A stretch of 64,000 bases of DNA. It comes from Sporobacter sp963675425 (lineage in GTDB: Bacteria > Bacillota > Clostridia > Oscillospirales > Oscillospiraceae). The position numbers and the translations under genes are program-made. The notes beneath the pieces were generated by a model. The model made no database searches and was not told where the DNA came from. It was given only the letters and a program-made list of their open reading frames with translations. The number at the start of each line of letters is the position of its first letter. Positions within the stretch are counted from its first letter, which is position 1. The DNA is taken from NCBI GenBank assembly GCA_963675425.1, contig OY776214.1, forward strand, positions 1,674,001 to 1,738,000, written 5' to 3'. Positions 7,307-14,907 of the stretch are shown here, one piece after another.

Positions 7307-8296
7307 TTACTGAGCTTTGCCGTCGTTGCCCGTATTTTCGGGTTCCACCTCATCGGTACTTACATTCGCTGTGTCTGCTTTCTTGGATGCGTCCACCGTT
7401 TCGTCGCCGTTCTGACCGGCTTTTTCATCTTCGGTTACCGGTTTGCCGGATTCGCTTTCCATTTCGGCAGCAGGAATGCTGTTTTCTGATTCCGCCGTCG
7501 CGGCGGCTTCATCGGCGCTTTCCGACTCGCCCGCGCCGGCCGATACTTTCTTTGTGCCGGTGAAAATGTCCGAGAAGAACAGGAGCACACCGAGGATCAG
7601 GATGAAGATGGATATAAACTGCGAGGTGGACAGCGGCCCGACGGAGCCCCGGTAATCAGCCCGCAAAATTTCGACAGCCGCGCGGCCGATGCTGTATAAA
7701 ATCAGATACAGCCCGCCCGTTTTGCCAATTTTCCGGTCCTTGCGGGCGTACAGCACCAGAATGAGCGCGATAAGAAAATCGCCGCCGCTGGATATGAGCT
7801 GTGTTGGGATAAGCTTCACGCCGTTGGGCGCGTACTGTGAGTTTTGGAAGACGACGCAAAACGATGAGGTCGTCTCCCGGCCGTAGCAGCAGCCGGCCAG
7901 AAAGCAGCCGATGCGCCCAAAGCCCTGCGCCAGCGCGATTGAGGGTGCGGCCAGGTCAAAATACTGCAGAAAACTGATTTTCTTAACGCGGCAGTAAATC
8001 ATAACGGCGCTGATGCCGCCGATAATGCCGCCGTACAGGATAAAGCCGTTGCCCGACAAAATCATCATGGGGTCGGCGATTACGGCTTTGAGCTCCACGA
8101 TGCAAAACAGGAGCTTGGCACCGATAAAGCCGAAGATCAGCGCTAAAAGCGCGATGCTGTAAAGCACGTCCGGGCTCAGGCCCTTTCTCTTTGCGCGCAG
8201 CTGCGCGACCAGAATGGCGCAGATAACGCCGATGCCGATCATCAGGCCGTAACCGTGGACCGTAAAGCGGCCGATCGTCAGGATGTCGTTATACAT
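7307..8296 (-). CDS. lgt: Prolipoprotein diacylglyceryl transferase with acidic tail
   Basis: Lgt transfers diacylglycerol from phosphatidylglycerol to the lipobox cysteine of prolipoproteins in the cytoplasmic membrane. Several hydrophobic helices are visible, together with the HGYG motif near the N-terminus and the Lgt signature GRIGCFLAGCCYGRE. After the last helix (SIFILILGVLLFFSDIF) comes an unusual extension of about 85 residues rich in Glu, Asp, Ala and Ser, absent from typical Lgt proteins. I place the start at ATG 8296 because the promoter (8338-8366) would start transcription near 8331; the in-frame TTG at 8332 would lie at or before that point. Lipoprotein substrates in this window include BtuF at 47659. 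Confidence 0.9.
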   Translation of the reverse strand: MYNDILTIGRFTVHGYGLMIGIGVICAILVAQLRAKRKGLSPDVLYSIALLALIFGFIGAKLLFCIVELKAVIADPMMILSGNGFILYGGIIGGISAVMIYCRVKKISFLQYFDLAAPSIALAQGFGRIGCFLAGCCYGRETTSSFCVVFQNSQYAPNGVKLIPTQLISSGGDFLIALILVLYARKDRKIGKTGGLYLILYSIGRAAVEILRADYRGSVGPLSTSQFISIFILILGVLLFFSDIFTGTKKVSAGAGESESADEAAATAESENSIPAAEMESESGKPVTEDEKAGQNGDETVDASKKADTANVSTDEVEPENTGNDGKAQ

Positions 8297-8337
8297 ATGT
8301 CCCACCGTCCCTATGTGTAATCTTTGGTTCAAACACC

Positions 8338-8366
8338 AGTATATCGGGACTATGTAAAATTTGCAA
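8338..8366 (-). promoter_or_regulatory. Promoter of lgt
   Basis: On the minus strand TTGCAA (8366-8361) and TATACT (8343-8338) are spaced by 17 bases, leaving a leader of about 35 bases before the start codon. Confidence 0.6.
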
Positions 8367-8374
8367 CGAAACGT

Positions 8375-8407
8375 GCCGAGCTACGCGTTTATTACGCGTG
8401 GCTCGGC
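8375..8407 (-). terminator. GC-rich hairpin behind the symporter gene
   Basis: GCCGAGC and GCTCGGC with inner ACGCG/CGCGT pairing form a long stem without a good T tract. It is placed to end transcription of the symporter gene, but could instead be an operator next to the lgt -35. Confidence 0.45.
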
Positions 8408-8527
8408 AAAGAGTCTGCATGAAGGTTACTTTGCCGGAACCTTGTGCAAAGTATTATTTCGGTTGGCTGATTATATTATAACATGGCTTGTTTCAGCCAG
8501 ATGACGACAAAGAAAATATCCGTATGT

Positions 8528-9940
8528 TTACTCTTCGTCGCTGCGGGAGGCAATGTCGTGCACCATACTCTGGTATGTATTGCTGTCTATTTTATACCGG
8601 GTCATAATGAGTCCCGCGATACACATGCACGCGGCGGGGACCAGATGCAGGAAAATGTTGATACTGCTGATTACCGAAGTGTTCTGCACGGTATTCGGTA
8701 TATAACCCTGCGCATCAATGACTGCGACGAAAACGGCTGCGCCGAGTGCGAGGCTGAGTTTATAAGAACAATTCAGAATAGAGCTGATGAACCCGGAGAT
8801 TCGAATATGATATTTCCATTGTGTGTATTCGGTTATGTCCGGCAGGATGCCGTACATGCCCACAGTGGATATGCCCATAAAGACACCGGCAAGGCATGTA
8901 ACGACATGGAAAAGCATAACGGCACTGGCGGCGGATTCAGCGGTAAGTTTAAAGAAGAAGAGTGCAAAATTTACAATTCCGCAAATGATATAACCGACAA
9001 TGCAAATGGTACTTTTCTTTTTAACCCGTTTTACGGCGTAGTTGACCATGAGGGCCCCAATCATTGCTCCGACCATCCAAAGCGTGATATTTGTTGTCAT
9101 GCCGTCTGAGTTGCCATAGGAATAAGTCCAGTAATACATGCGGGCGCTGGTGGTGCCGGAAGTGATCCCATACGTAAAAAACGCAACAAAGAAAATCCAG
9201 AACGGCGCGTTGCCTTTAAGAGTATGGAAACTGTCACGAAGCTTATGTCTGGAAACAGGTATAGTGACCCGTTCCTTTACGCGCAGAAACTGGTAAATGG
9301 AAAAAGGTATTGACACAATGGTGGTCAACAAAACAGCCCAAAAAAAGCCCTTGGGCATATCACCTTTTCCAAAGGATACGACCAAAGGCAGAAATACGGC
9401 GGAAATCGCTATAGAGCCCACATAGGAACCGCACGTTCTGAAGGTCGCTACGCTGCCCCGGCTTCTGTCGTTTGTGGTGACGGCCGCAAGCAGGCCCTGT
9501 CCCGGGACTTCGCCGCAGGTATAGCTGAGCACATACAGAAAATATGCACTCAGCGAGAAGATGGCCTGTGCACTTTTACCTGCACCGGGAAGAACTGTGA
9601 AAGTCATGACGCCTAGAACGGCTGTGGGAATAAAGGACAGGATCCAGGGCTTATACCTGCCGACGCGTGTTTGGGTACGGTCGCTGAGGTAACCGATTAT
9701 GGGGTCGTTGATGGCATCCCATAGTTTTGTGATCATCAGGAATCCGCTGACAAGCGCGGCGGGCAGCAGCGCGACATCTGTCCAGAAATACGTGAGATAG
9801 GACATGACAACTGTCCAGATAAGGCATCCGCCGAAAGCTCCTGATGCAAATGGCAATTTCTGAGCGAAAGAAAGGTTGATATTTGCTGCTTCTACGCTGG
9901 CGTTTGAAGATACCGCAGTAGTCTGATTGCTGTTCATCAT
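8528..9940 (-). CDS. GPH-family cation/sugar symporter
   Basis: A 470-residue polytopic membrane protein of the glycoside-pentoside-hexuronide:cation symporter branch of the major facilitator superfamily. Family hallmarks include KLWDAINDPIIGYLSDRTQTRVGRY near helices 2-3 and about twelve hydrophobic segments. It likely imports a sugar, uronide or related organic solute with Na+ or H+. The ATG at 9940 follows AAAGGA at 9 bases; the in-frame TTG further upstream lacks support. The leader is about 290 bases long and contains a small ORF (10127-10192) and a terminator-like hairpin (9970-9991), suggesting attenuation. Its promoter carries the same upstream box, at the same spacing, as the glycyl radical enzyme gene, so the two probably serve one pathway. 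The substrate is not readable from sequence. Confidence 0.9.
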   Translation of the reverse strand: MMNSNQTTAVSSNASVEAANINLSFAQKLPFASGAFGGCLIWTVVMSYLTYFWTDVALLPAALVSGFLMITKLWDAINDPIIGYLSDRTQTRVGRYKPWILSFIPTAVLGVMTFTVLPGAGKSAQAIFSLSAYFLYVLSYTCGEVPGQGLLAAVTTNDRSRGSVATFRTCGSYVGSIAISAVFLPLVVSFGKGDMPKGFFWAVLLTTIVSIPFSIYQFLRVKERVTIPVSRHKLRDSFHTLKGNAPFWIFFVAFFTYGITSGTTSARMYYWTYSYGNSDGMTTNITLWMVGAMIGALMVNYAVKRVKKKSTICIVGYIICGIVNFALFFFKLTAESAASAVMLFHVVTCLAGVFMGISTVGMYGILPDITEYTQWKYHIRISGFISSILNCSYKLSLALGAAVFVAVIDAQGYIPNTVQNTSVISSINIFLHLVPAACMCIAGLIMTRYKIDSNTYQSMVHDIASRSDEE

Positions 9941-9969
9941 GGATATGTTTCCTTTCTTTGATTTCAACG

Positions 9970-9991
9970 AAAAAAGCCGATCTGTACGGCT
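9970..9991 (-). terminator. Terminator-like hairpin in the symporter leader
   Basis: On the minus strand AGCCG and CGGCT flank a 7-base loop and are followed by TTTTTTCG, about 30 bases before the symporter start codon. The short stem makes it a candidate attenuator only. Confidence 0.45.
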
Positions 9992-10126
9992 GTGGGGTTA
10001 GGTATCCAAAAAGTTGATAAACGAGTTATTTGCCTATGTCATTGCAACAGGCTTTTGATTGATGCTTCAGCTTTGCTTTTGCAGCTGATTGCAGAATTAA
10101 ACACTTACTTGCGGGTGCGAATCAGG

Positions 10127-10192
10127 TTAAAACGGTCGGAAAGGGTATGGCCGTACCGCTGAATACATCGATCTCCTTTCGCATATTCTCAT
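10127..10192 (-). CDS. Possible leader peptide, 21 residues
   Basis: An ATG lies 8 bases behind GGGAGGGA, a stronger ribosome binding site than that of the symporter itself. It opens MRICERRSMYSAVRP and ends YPFRPF. It is located inside the symporter leader, between promoter and attenuator-like hairpin. Five arginines and two Phe near the end could make translation sensitive to amino acid supply, but no regulatory pairing was proven. Confidence 0.4.
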   Translation of the reverse strand: MRICERRSMYSAVRPYPFRPF

Positions 10193-10238
10193 TTTTGTGT
10201 CCCTCCCTTCGATGTGGGTGTTTTGGCGCGGCAACTGT

Positions 10239-10267
10239 ATTATAGGGCTGGATGTAATAAAGTTCAA
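10239..10267 (-). promoter_or_regulatory. Promoter of the symporter gene
   Basis: On the minus strand TTGAAC (10267-10262) and a perfect TATAAT (10244-10239) are spaced by 17 bases. The shared box begins 17 bases upstream of the -35. Confidence 0.75.
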
Positions 10268-10284
10268 TAAATACAAAGAAATAC

Positions 10285-10319
10285 CATATACAAGTTCGAC
10301 ATGGCTGTATAACATAACG
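10285..10319 (-). promoter_or_regulatory. Shared upstream box, copy 2
   Basis: Matches the box at 7266-7300 at 28 of 35 positions, with the same 17-base distance to its -35. Conserved plus-strand blocks are CATATACAA, TTCG, ATG and GTATAAC. Confidence 0.65.
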
Positions 10320-10330
10320 ATTATAAGACA

Positions 10331-10364
10331 GAAAAAGCGCTCCCTGACACTGTCATGGAGCGCC
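10331..10364 (-). terminator. Terminator of the Bce-type transporter operon
   Basis: On the minus strand GGCGCTCC and GGGAGCGC form a stem followed by TTTTTC, 17 bases after the permease stop codon. Confidence 0.75.
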
Positions 10365-10380
10365 TTTTCCGTCAAATGCT

Positions 10381-12366
10381 TCAGCTGACGATCGAGTAGT
10401 ATGTGCGCGCCGTGAGCGTGTAGACAACGGCGTAGACGACGGCAAAGCAGCCAAGCGTTGCGAGGGTGCACCAGGCGAACAGAGGTACGTTCGTCAAATT
10501 GAGCAGGAACAGAATTTTTGTGATCATTTTGAAAGCCGCAAGGATATGAATACCGGCCGCCACGAGCGGCAGGAAGAATACGGTGAGCACCTGACTGCGG
10601 ATCGTGGCCTTGATCTCATCGCGGCTGAGTCCAACCTTCTGCATGATCTCAAAGCGGTTTTTATCGTCATACCCCTCGGTAACCTGCTTGTAGTACATGA
10701 TGACAACGGTCGCCATGATGAACAGTGCGCCCAGAAACAACCCAAGGAAGAAAAGCCCGCCGTATACGGCGAAAAAGTCGGTGCGGTTGGCCGCCGCGCT
10801 TGATACGTAGACCGGCAGCTCCTCACCGTCCGTACCGGACAGAACGGGCAGTGCGGCGGCCAATTCTTCAGCAAACGCGGCCTGCTTGTCATTGCTGGCC
10901 TCCGGCAGGTCAAACCCGTAGTAGAAGTGAAATCCAGCCCACGCGTATTCCGGGTTATTCAATGAGACATAGGCCGATTTGACCGCATCCTCATCCGCCA
11001 TTATCAGATAGACGGTATCATCATACTTTTCCACGCGTGAATCAGCTATATCGAAGTCGTCAACGACGGATTTGACTGAATATTCAACGCCGCCGATTGC
11101 AAGCCCGGTACTGCTGTAAGACAGGTCAGGAGAATAAACCAGCAGTTCATTGGATAACAGTGTTTCATCCGTGTGCTGAATACGGTTATAGTCCGACAGC
11201 GCAATGAGGTAGACAGTGGCATTGTCGCTGCTTTTGGAGCTCGTCTGGAACGCCGTTCCGTCTAGCGCCAGCATATGGCTGACATACATAAACGAGACGG
11301 TGTTTTCCGCGTCCAGGCCGGAGTTTGCAATATAAGCGTCGGCTGCCGACCGCAGCTGCTCGCTGTCCGTGCGCTCAACGTCCATGGTTTTAATCTCAAT
11401 GTTGCGCGGAAAACGATACCGCATAATATCTTCAAAGCCGGAGTAGAGCGACACCGTTGTCGAGATCATCACGAGCACCATTGTTGCGAGTATACAGATG
11501 CCGGCCAGGCCGGCGGCGTTTTGCTTCATGCGGTAAAGCATGCCGGACACAGCTGTGAAATGCCGCGTTTTGTAATAGTAGTTTTTATTGCGCCGCAGGG
11601 CTTTTAAAAAGACAATACTCCCGGCGATGAACAGGCAGTAGGTACTCAGGATTACAAGAATAACGGCGATAAAAAACCAGCCCAGGGCGGCGACCGGATC
11701 GGCCACTGTATTGGCGATATAATACGCCGCGGCCAGGCCGATAAAGCCGATGACGGCTAAAAGCCATTTGGTTTTCGGCTCTTTTTCGCCGACGTTGCCG
11801 CCATACAGCAGCTCTATCGGCTTGGACAGATGCACACGCCCGAGATTTAACAGCAGCGTCACGAAAAAGATGCCTGTGAAGAGCAGCAATGTGCTGACGA
11901 CGGCCATCGGCGCGATTTCAAATCCGAAGGGGACTTCGAAGCTTAAAAGGCGGACCAGGAGCAGGAGCATCAGCTTACTGAGCGCGATGCCGCAGAGAAG
12001 CCCCAAAAAGAGTGCGATAAGCGCCGTGTAGAGCGTTTCAAAAAACATGACCCGCGCGATATGGCGCTTGCCCATGCCGAGGACGTTGTAAAGACCGATT
12101 TCCTTTTTCCGTCGCTTCATGAGAAAGCTGTTGGTGTACAGTAAAATGATGACCGAGAAGATGCCGATGACAATAGAGCCCAGCGTCATCGTTGCCGACA
12201 AAGTGCCCGCTCCGGGCATTTTCTCCAGGCCGGTGTTCATCGTGAGATACAGCATGATGTAAAACATCGCGACGGTAAAGATGCTTGTGAGAATGTACGG
12301 GACATAGATTTTAGCGTTTTTGCGCATGCTGACGGCCGCCAGACGCGCATACAGGAACCTACGCAT
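10381..12366 (-). CDS. Bce-type ABC transporter permease (FtsX family)
   Basis: A 661-residue permease of the BceB/VraG type. Such proteins, together with their ATPase, remove peptide antibiotics from cell-wall precursors and act as flux sensors for a partner histidine kinase. The arrangement is typical: one N-terminal helix, a block of three helices with the FtsX loop MKRRKKEIGLYNVLGMGKRHI, a large extracellular domain of about 200 residues (roughly 325-540), and a C-terminal block of three helices ending KVGLSRDEIKATIRSQ and onward. ATG 12366 overlaps the end of the ATPase gene by 8 bases and follows AAGGCGG; an in-frame GTG at 12375 is the alternative. The kinase and regulator genes lie just upstream at 13899-15579. 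The specific drug or peptide is unknown. Confidence 0.88.
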   Translation of the reverse strand: MRRFLYARLAAVSMRKNAKIYVPYILTSIFTVAMFYIMLYLTMNTGLEKMPGAGTLSATMTLGSIVIGIFSVIILLYTNSFLMKRRKKEIGLYNVLGMGKRHIARVMFFETLYTALIALFLGLLCGIALSKLMLLLLVRLLSFEVPFGFEIAPMAVVSTLLLFTGIFFVTLLLNLGRVHLSKPIELLYGGNVGEKEPKTKWLLAVIGFIGLAAAYYIANTVADPVAALGWFFIAVILVILSTYCLFIAGSIVFLKALRRNKNYYYKTRHFTAVSGMLYRMKQNAAGLAGICILATMVLVMISTTVSLYSGFEDIMRYRFPRNIEIKTMDVERTDSEQLRSAADAYIANSGLDAENTVSFMYVSHMLALDGTAFQTSSKSSDNATVYLIALSDYNRIQHTDETLLSNELLVYSPDLSYSSTGLAIGGVEYSVKSVVDDFDIADSRVEKYDDTVYLIMADEDAVKSAYVSLNNPEYAWAGFHFYYGFDLPEASNDKQAAFAEELAAALPVLSGTDGEELPVYVSSAAANRTDFFAVYGGLFFLGLFLGALFIMATVVIMYYKQVTEGYDDKNRFEIMQKVGLSRDEIKATIRSQVLTVFFLPLVAAGIHILAAFKMITKILFLLNLTNVPLFAWCTLATLGCFAVVYAVVYTLTARTYYSIVS

Positions 12367-13126
12367 TGGCGGCACCGCCTTGCGCGAGGAGGGTCAGCGT
12401 GTCGGCGATCCGCGCGTACATCTGTTCGGCCGACAGCTCGGCTTTATAAAGCTGATGGAAAACCTCGCCGTCCCGGAGGAACAGGACGCGCCCGGCATGG
12501 CTGGCCGCCTTGATAGAGTGGGTGACCATAAGGATCGTTTGCCCGTCGTGGTTGAGATCCGACAGCATACGCAGGAGGCCGTCGGCGGCGCGTGAGTCAA
12601 GCGCGCCCGTCGGTTCGTCAGCCAGGATGAGCTTCGGGTCGGTGATGATCGCGCGGGCAATGGCGGCGCGCTGTTTCTGCCCGCCGGAAACCTCATACGG
12701 GAACTTCGAGAGGAGCTCGGCAATGCCGAGCTTTTCGGCGATGGGGGCAAGCTTTTTTTCCATCTCGTTGTATTGCTTGCCGGCCAGCACCAGGGGAAGG
12801 AAGATGTTGTCGCGGAGAGAAAACGTATCGAGCAGGTTGAAATCCTGAAAGACGAATCCGAGATTATCACGCCGAAACGCGGAAATTTCCTTTTCACGGA
12901 TGGTGAGAAGACTCGCGCCGCCCAGTAAGACGTCGCCGCTTGTCGGCTTGTCCAAAGAGGCGATAATATTTAAAAGCGTTGTCTTGCCGGAGCCCGATTC
13001 ACCCATGATGGTGACGTATTCGCCCTGTTGGACGGAAAAGCTCACATTGCTGAGTGCCTGCACCTTGTTGCCGCCGAAGCGCGTAGTGTAGACCTTCTTC
13101 AGGTTTTTAACTTCCAGAAGTGTCAT
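12359..13126 (-). CDS. Bce-type ABC transporter ATP-binding protein
   Basis: A 255-residue ATPase that energises the FtsX-type permease encoded next to it. The Walker A motif is GESGSGKTTLL, the Q-loop is FVFQDFNLLD, the signature is VSGGQKQR and Walker B is LILADEPTGALD, followed by the H-loop in MVTHS. The GALDS ending is characteristic of MacB/LolD/BceA-type ATPases. The ATG follows GGAGG at 8 bases. Translation of the permease overlaps its stop codon, so the two are co-translated. A possible TTAC/GTAA dyad upstream (13214-13227) may be the site of the response regulator at 14908-15579. Confidence 0.92.
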   Translation of the reverse strand: MTLLEVKNLKKVYTTRFGGNKVQALSNVSFSVQQGEYVTIMGESGSGKTTLLNIIASLDKPTSGDVLLGGASLLTIREKEISAFRRDNLGFVFQDFNLLDTFSLRDNIFLPLVLAGKQYNEMEKKLAPIAEKLGIAELLSKFPYEVSGGQKQRAAIARAIITDPKLILADEPTGALDSRAADGLLRMLSDLNHDGQTILMVTHSIKAASHAGRVLFLRDGEVFHQLYKAELSAEQMYARIADTLTLLAQGGAANA

Positions 13127-13213
13127 AAAAAAACCTCCAACTTGATATGTCAGAAGTATATCAAAGCAAAAAAAGCTGTTCCATAGCTTTGCCTTACAGT
13201 TTGCCCGTTTACA

Positions 13214-13227
13214 TTACAATTTCGTAA
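13214..13227 (-). promoter_or_regulatory. Possible response-regulator operator
   Basis: TTAC-N6-GTAA forms a dyad about 90 bases upstream of the ATPase gene, with a further TTACAG at 13193-13198. The position suits a BceR-like OmpR-type activator, but the consensus for this regulator is unknown. Confidence 0.35.
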
Positions 13228-13265
13228 GGTTATAGTTTTTTTATGCTTTTTAAAGCAATATGTAT

Positions 13266-13287
13266 GGCCCGTTATTATAAACGGGCC
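13266..13287 (-). terminator. Hairpin behind the Cys-rich gene
   Basis: GGCCCGTT and AACGGGCC form a perfect 8-bp stem with a 6-base loop between the Cys-rich peptide gene and the ABC transporter. The T tract is poor. Confidence 0.5.
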
Positions 13288-13340
13288 TTAGACTGTCAAA
13301 AAAGTCGCTTCAGTGATTTTTTTACACGGGGCCTTTTGGT

Positions 13341-13490
13341 CTAGCAGACCCCGCGGCGGCAGTATTGTCGGTAATAGCTTTGGCAGCAGCTGCTGCAGCC
13401 TCTGCAGCAGCGGGACGAACCCAAACAACTGCTGCGGCAGCATACGTATCCACGTTCAATATAGCGGCATCTGTTATATCCGCTGAACAT
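13341..13490 (-). CDS. Cysteine-rich 49-residue peptide
   Basis: This gene is very short. The ATG at 13490 lies 5 bases behind GGGGGTGAT and the frame runs to TAG at 13341. The 49 residues include 11 cysteines, many in CC pairs, plus Arg, Ser and Tyr, and there is no signal peptide. Cys-rich proteins of this size occur in clostridial spore coats and as metal-binding peptides, but I recognise no specific family. Its 5' leader is nearly a copy of that of the Gly/Tyr-rich gene at 13644-13820, so the two are probably regulated alike. Both sit between the Bce-type kinase and transporter genes. Confidence 0.65.
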   Translation of the reverse strand: MFSGYNRCRYIERGYVCCRSSCLGSSRCCRGCSSCCQSYYRQYCRRGVC

Positions 13491-13520
13491 ATAATATCAC
13501 CCCCGCTACGTTATATGCCC
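13491..13520 (-). repeat. Duplicated leader, copy 1
   Basis: On the plus strand ATATCACCCCCG, one variable base, then TACGTTATATGCC matches the sequence at 13824-13850 in front of the Gly/Tyr-rich gene. It contains the ribosome binding site and perhaps the promoter -10 region, implying common control or a duplicated gene unit. Confidence 0.55.
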
Positions 13521-13608
13521 GATGCCCAGGTTTTGCGATAGTGCGTCCGGACTAATAAAAAAGGCGGGGCTCGGACCGCTTCATACGCTATGCTATAAAA
13601 CTGTATGT

Positions 13609-13636
13609 ACGGCCCGCCTTTTTGCGGGCGGGCCGT
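13609..13636 (-). terminator. Terminator-like hairpin behind the Gly/Tyr-rich gene
   Basis: ACGGCCCGCC and GGCGGGCCGT form a perfect 10-bp stem with an 8-base loop directly behind the stop codon. No T tract follows on the minus strand. Confidence 0.6.
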
Positions 13637-13643
13637 CGATTTA

Positions 13644-13820
13644 CTAAAATAGGCGGCGGTAACCGCCCCAGCCGTATCCGCGGTAAGGGTAACCGAATCT
13701 GCCGTAATAACCGGGATAACCGAAGCTGCGCCAACGGCCGTAACCGGGATAGTACCCGTAGCCATACCCATAGTTACGCCAGCCGAAGGGGTATCCGCAT
13801 CCGTTGAATCCGCAATACAA
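13644..13820 (-). CDS. Glycine/tyrosine-rich small protein
   Basis: A protein of about 58 residues dominated by Gly, Tyr, Arg, Phe and Pro in repeats such as GYGYGYYPGYG and YPGYYGRFGYP. This composition recalls small spore-coat or cell-surface proteins, though I cannot assign a family. The start is uncertain. GTG at 13829 lies inside the ribosome binding site GGGGGTGAT, so TTG at 13820, 4 bases behind that site, is preferred by analogy with the Cys-rich gene downstream. Its leader duplicates that of the Cys-rich gene. It sits directly behind the Bce-type histidine kinase gene but is probably transcribed separately. Confidence 0.6.
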   Translation of the reverse strand: MYCGFNGCGYPFGWRNYGYGYGYYPGYGRWRSFGYPGYYGRFGYPYRGYGWGGYRRLF

Positions 13821-13850
13821 ATATATCACCCCCGTTACGTTATATGCCGG
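13821..13850 (-). repeat. Duplicated leader, copy 2
   Basis: The second copy of the leader described at 13491-13520, with the blocks ATATCACCCCCG and TACGTTATATGCC in the same spacing. Confidence 0.55.
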
Positions 13851-13898
13851 GCCCGGACAATTTGCTAATGGGGGCCGAAAGAGATACTTTTTTTACTG

Positions 13899-14879
13899 CT
13901 AATCGAGCAGAGTACGCACCGTCACAAGGCCGATTTTAACGCGCGTACCGATGCCAACCGTAGATTCGGCGGTGATAGTATGGCCCAAAAGGTCGGCCGC
14001 GCGCTTTGTCAGATACAGGCCGAGGCCGGTCGACTTCTTGTCCTCCCGGCCGTTGAGACCTGTATAGCCTTTTTCAAATATACGCGGCAGGTCCTCCGGC
14101 CGTATGCCGACCCCCGTGTCCTCCACGATAAGGGTGAGGCCCTCGGCGCGGATCGTTACGGCGCCTTTTTTAGTATATTTAAGCGCGTTGCCCAAAAGCT
14201 GCTCAAGAATAAAAGACAGCCATTTTTCGTCGGTCAGCACTTCAAGGTTTGTCTCCTGAAAATCAAGTTGGATTTTCTTGAGAATGAACAGATTGGCGTA
14301 TTTTCGTAAGGACTGACGGATGAGCTCGTCCAGGTCGCACGCGCGTATGACCAAATCGGTTGTGTCGCTGTCAAGGCGGAGATACTGCAGCGCCATGTCC
14401 ACGTACTGCTCGATTTTGACAAGCTCGGCAGCCAGCGCCATATTCTGCTCACCCTGCTCCGTCATTAAAAGCAGGCGCATGGCGGCAATCGGTGTTTTGA
14501 TCTGATGGACCCAGAGCGTGAAATAATCCAGCAGTTCGCTCTTGGCGCTGTCGACCTCGGAGCGCGCGCGCGCCGACTCGCGATAGAGTACTTTGATCAG
14601 CTCCTGATAATCGTCCTCCAGCTGTCCGCGCGGCGCGGGCAGTCCGTCATACCCGACGGTGATCCGGCGTGTCATTTCAGCAAGCGTTTTATGCCGTGAA
14701 ATATATCGTATAAACCCGATGAAAAATAAAAAGAGCCCGATTAAAAGGCATAAGGCCGCCGCATACAAGACGGCCTCAGCCGGCAGCTCATACAGGTTAA
14801 AGACGACCGTGAAGATGAGGACGAACAGCGCGAGAAGAATGATGATTTTGATATGACGGCGCAAATAGCCCGCGAGCAT
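13899..14879 (-). CDS. Bce-type intramembrane-sensing histidine kinase
   Basis: A 326-residue sensor kinase with two N-terminal membrane helices (about 11-28 and 35-58), almost no extracellular loop, and no separate sensor domain. This is the layout of BceS/GraS kinases that read the state of a partner ABC transporter. The phosphoacceptor is His125 in FTLWVHQIKTPIAAM, a BceS-type H-box. The N-box (LLGNALKYTKKG), G1 (VEDTGVGI) and G2 (STGLGLYL) ATP-binding motifs are intact. ATG 14879 follows GGAG. It lies directly downstream of its response regulator gene and upstream of the transporter genes, although two small peptide genes intervene. Confidence 0.92.
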   Translation of the reverse strand: MLAGYLRRHIKIIILLALFVLIFTVVFNLYELPAEAVLYAAALCLLIGLFLFFIGFIRYISRHKTLAEMTRRITVGYDGLPAPRGQLEDDYQELIKVLYRESARARSEVDSAKSELLDYFTLWVHQIKTPIAAMRLLLMTEQGEQNMALAAELVKIEQYVDMALQYLRLDSDTTDLVIRACDLDELIRQSLRKYANLFILKKIQLDFQETNLEVLTDEKWLSFILEQLLGNALKYTKKGAVTIRAEGLTLIVEDTGVGIRPEDLPRIFEKGYTGLNGREDKKSTGLGLYLTKRAADLLGHTITAESTVGIGTRVKIGLVTVRTLLD

Positions 14880-14907
14880 AAAAACACTCCTTCAAGGCCC
14901 GATAGAC

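Noticed and set aside
8483..9109. Plus-strand ORF of 208 codons
   Set aside because: It lies antisense inside the GPH symporter gene, with no recognisable protein features and no RBS.
10193..10471. Minus-strand N-terminal extension of the 21-residue leader ORF into the permease gene
   Set aside because: It overlaps the permease 3' end and terminator; only the last 21 codons have an RBS and sit behind a promoter.
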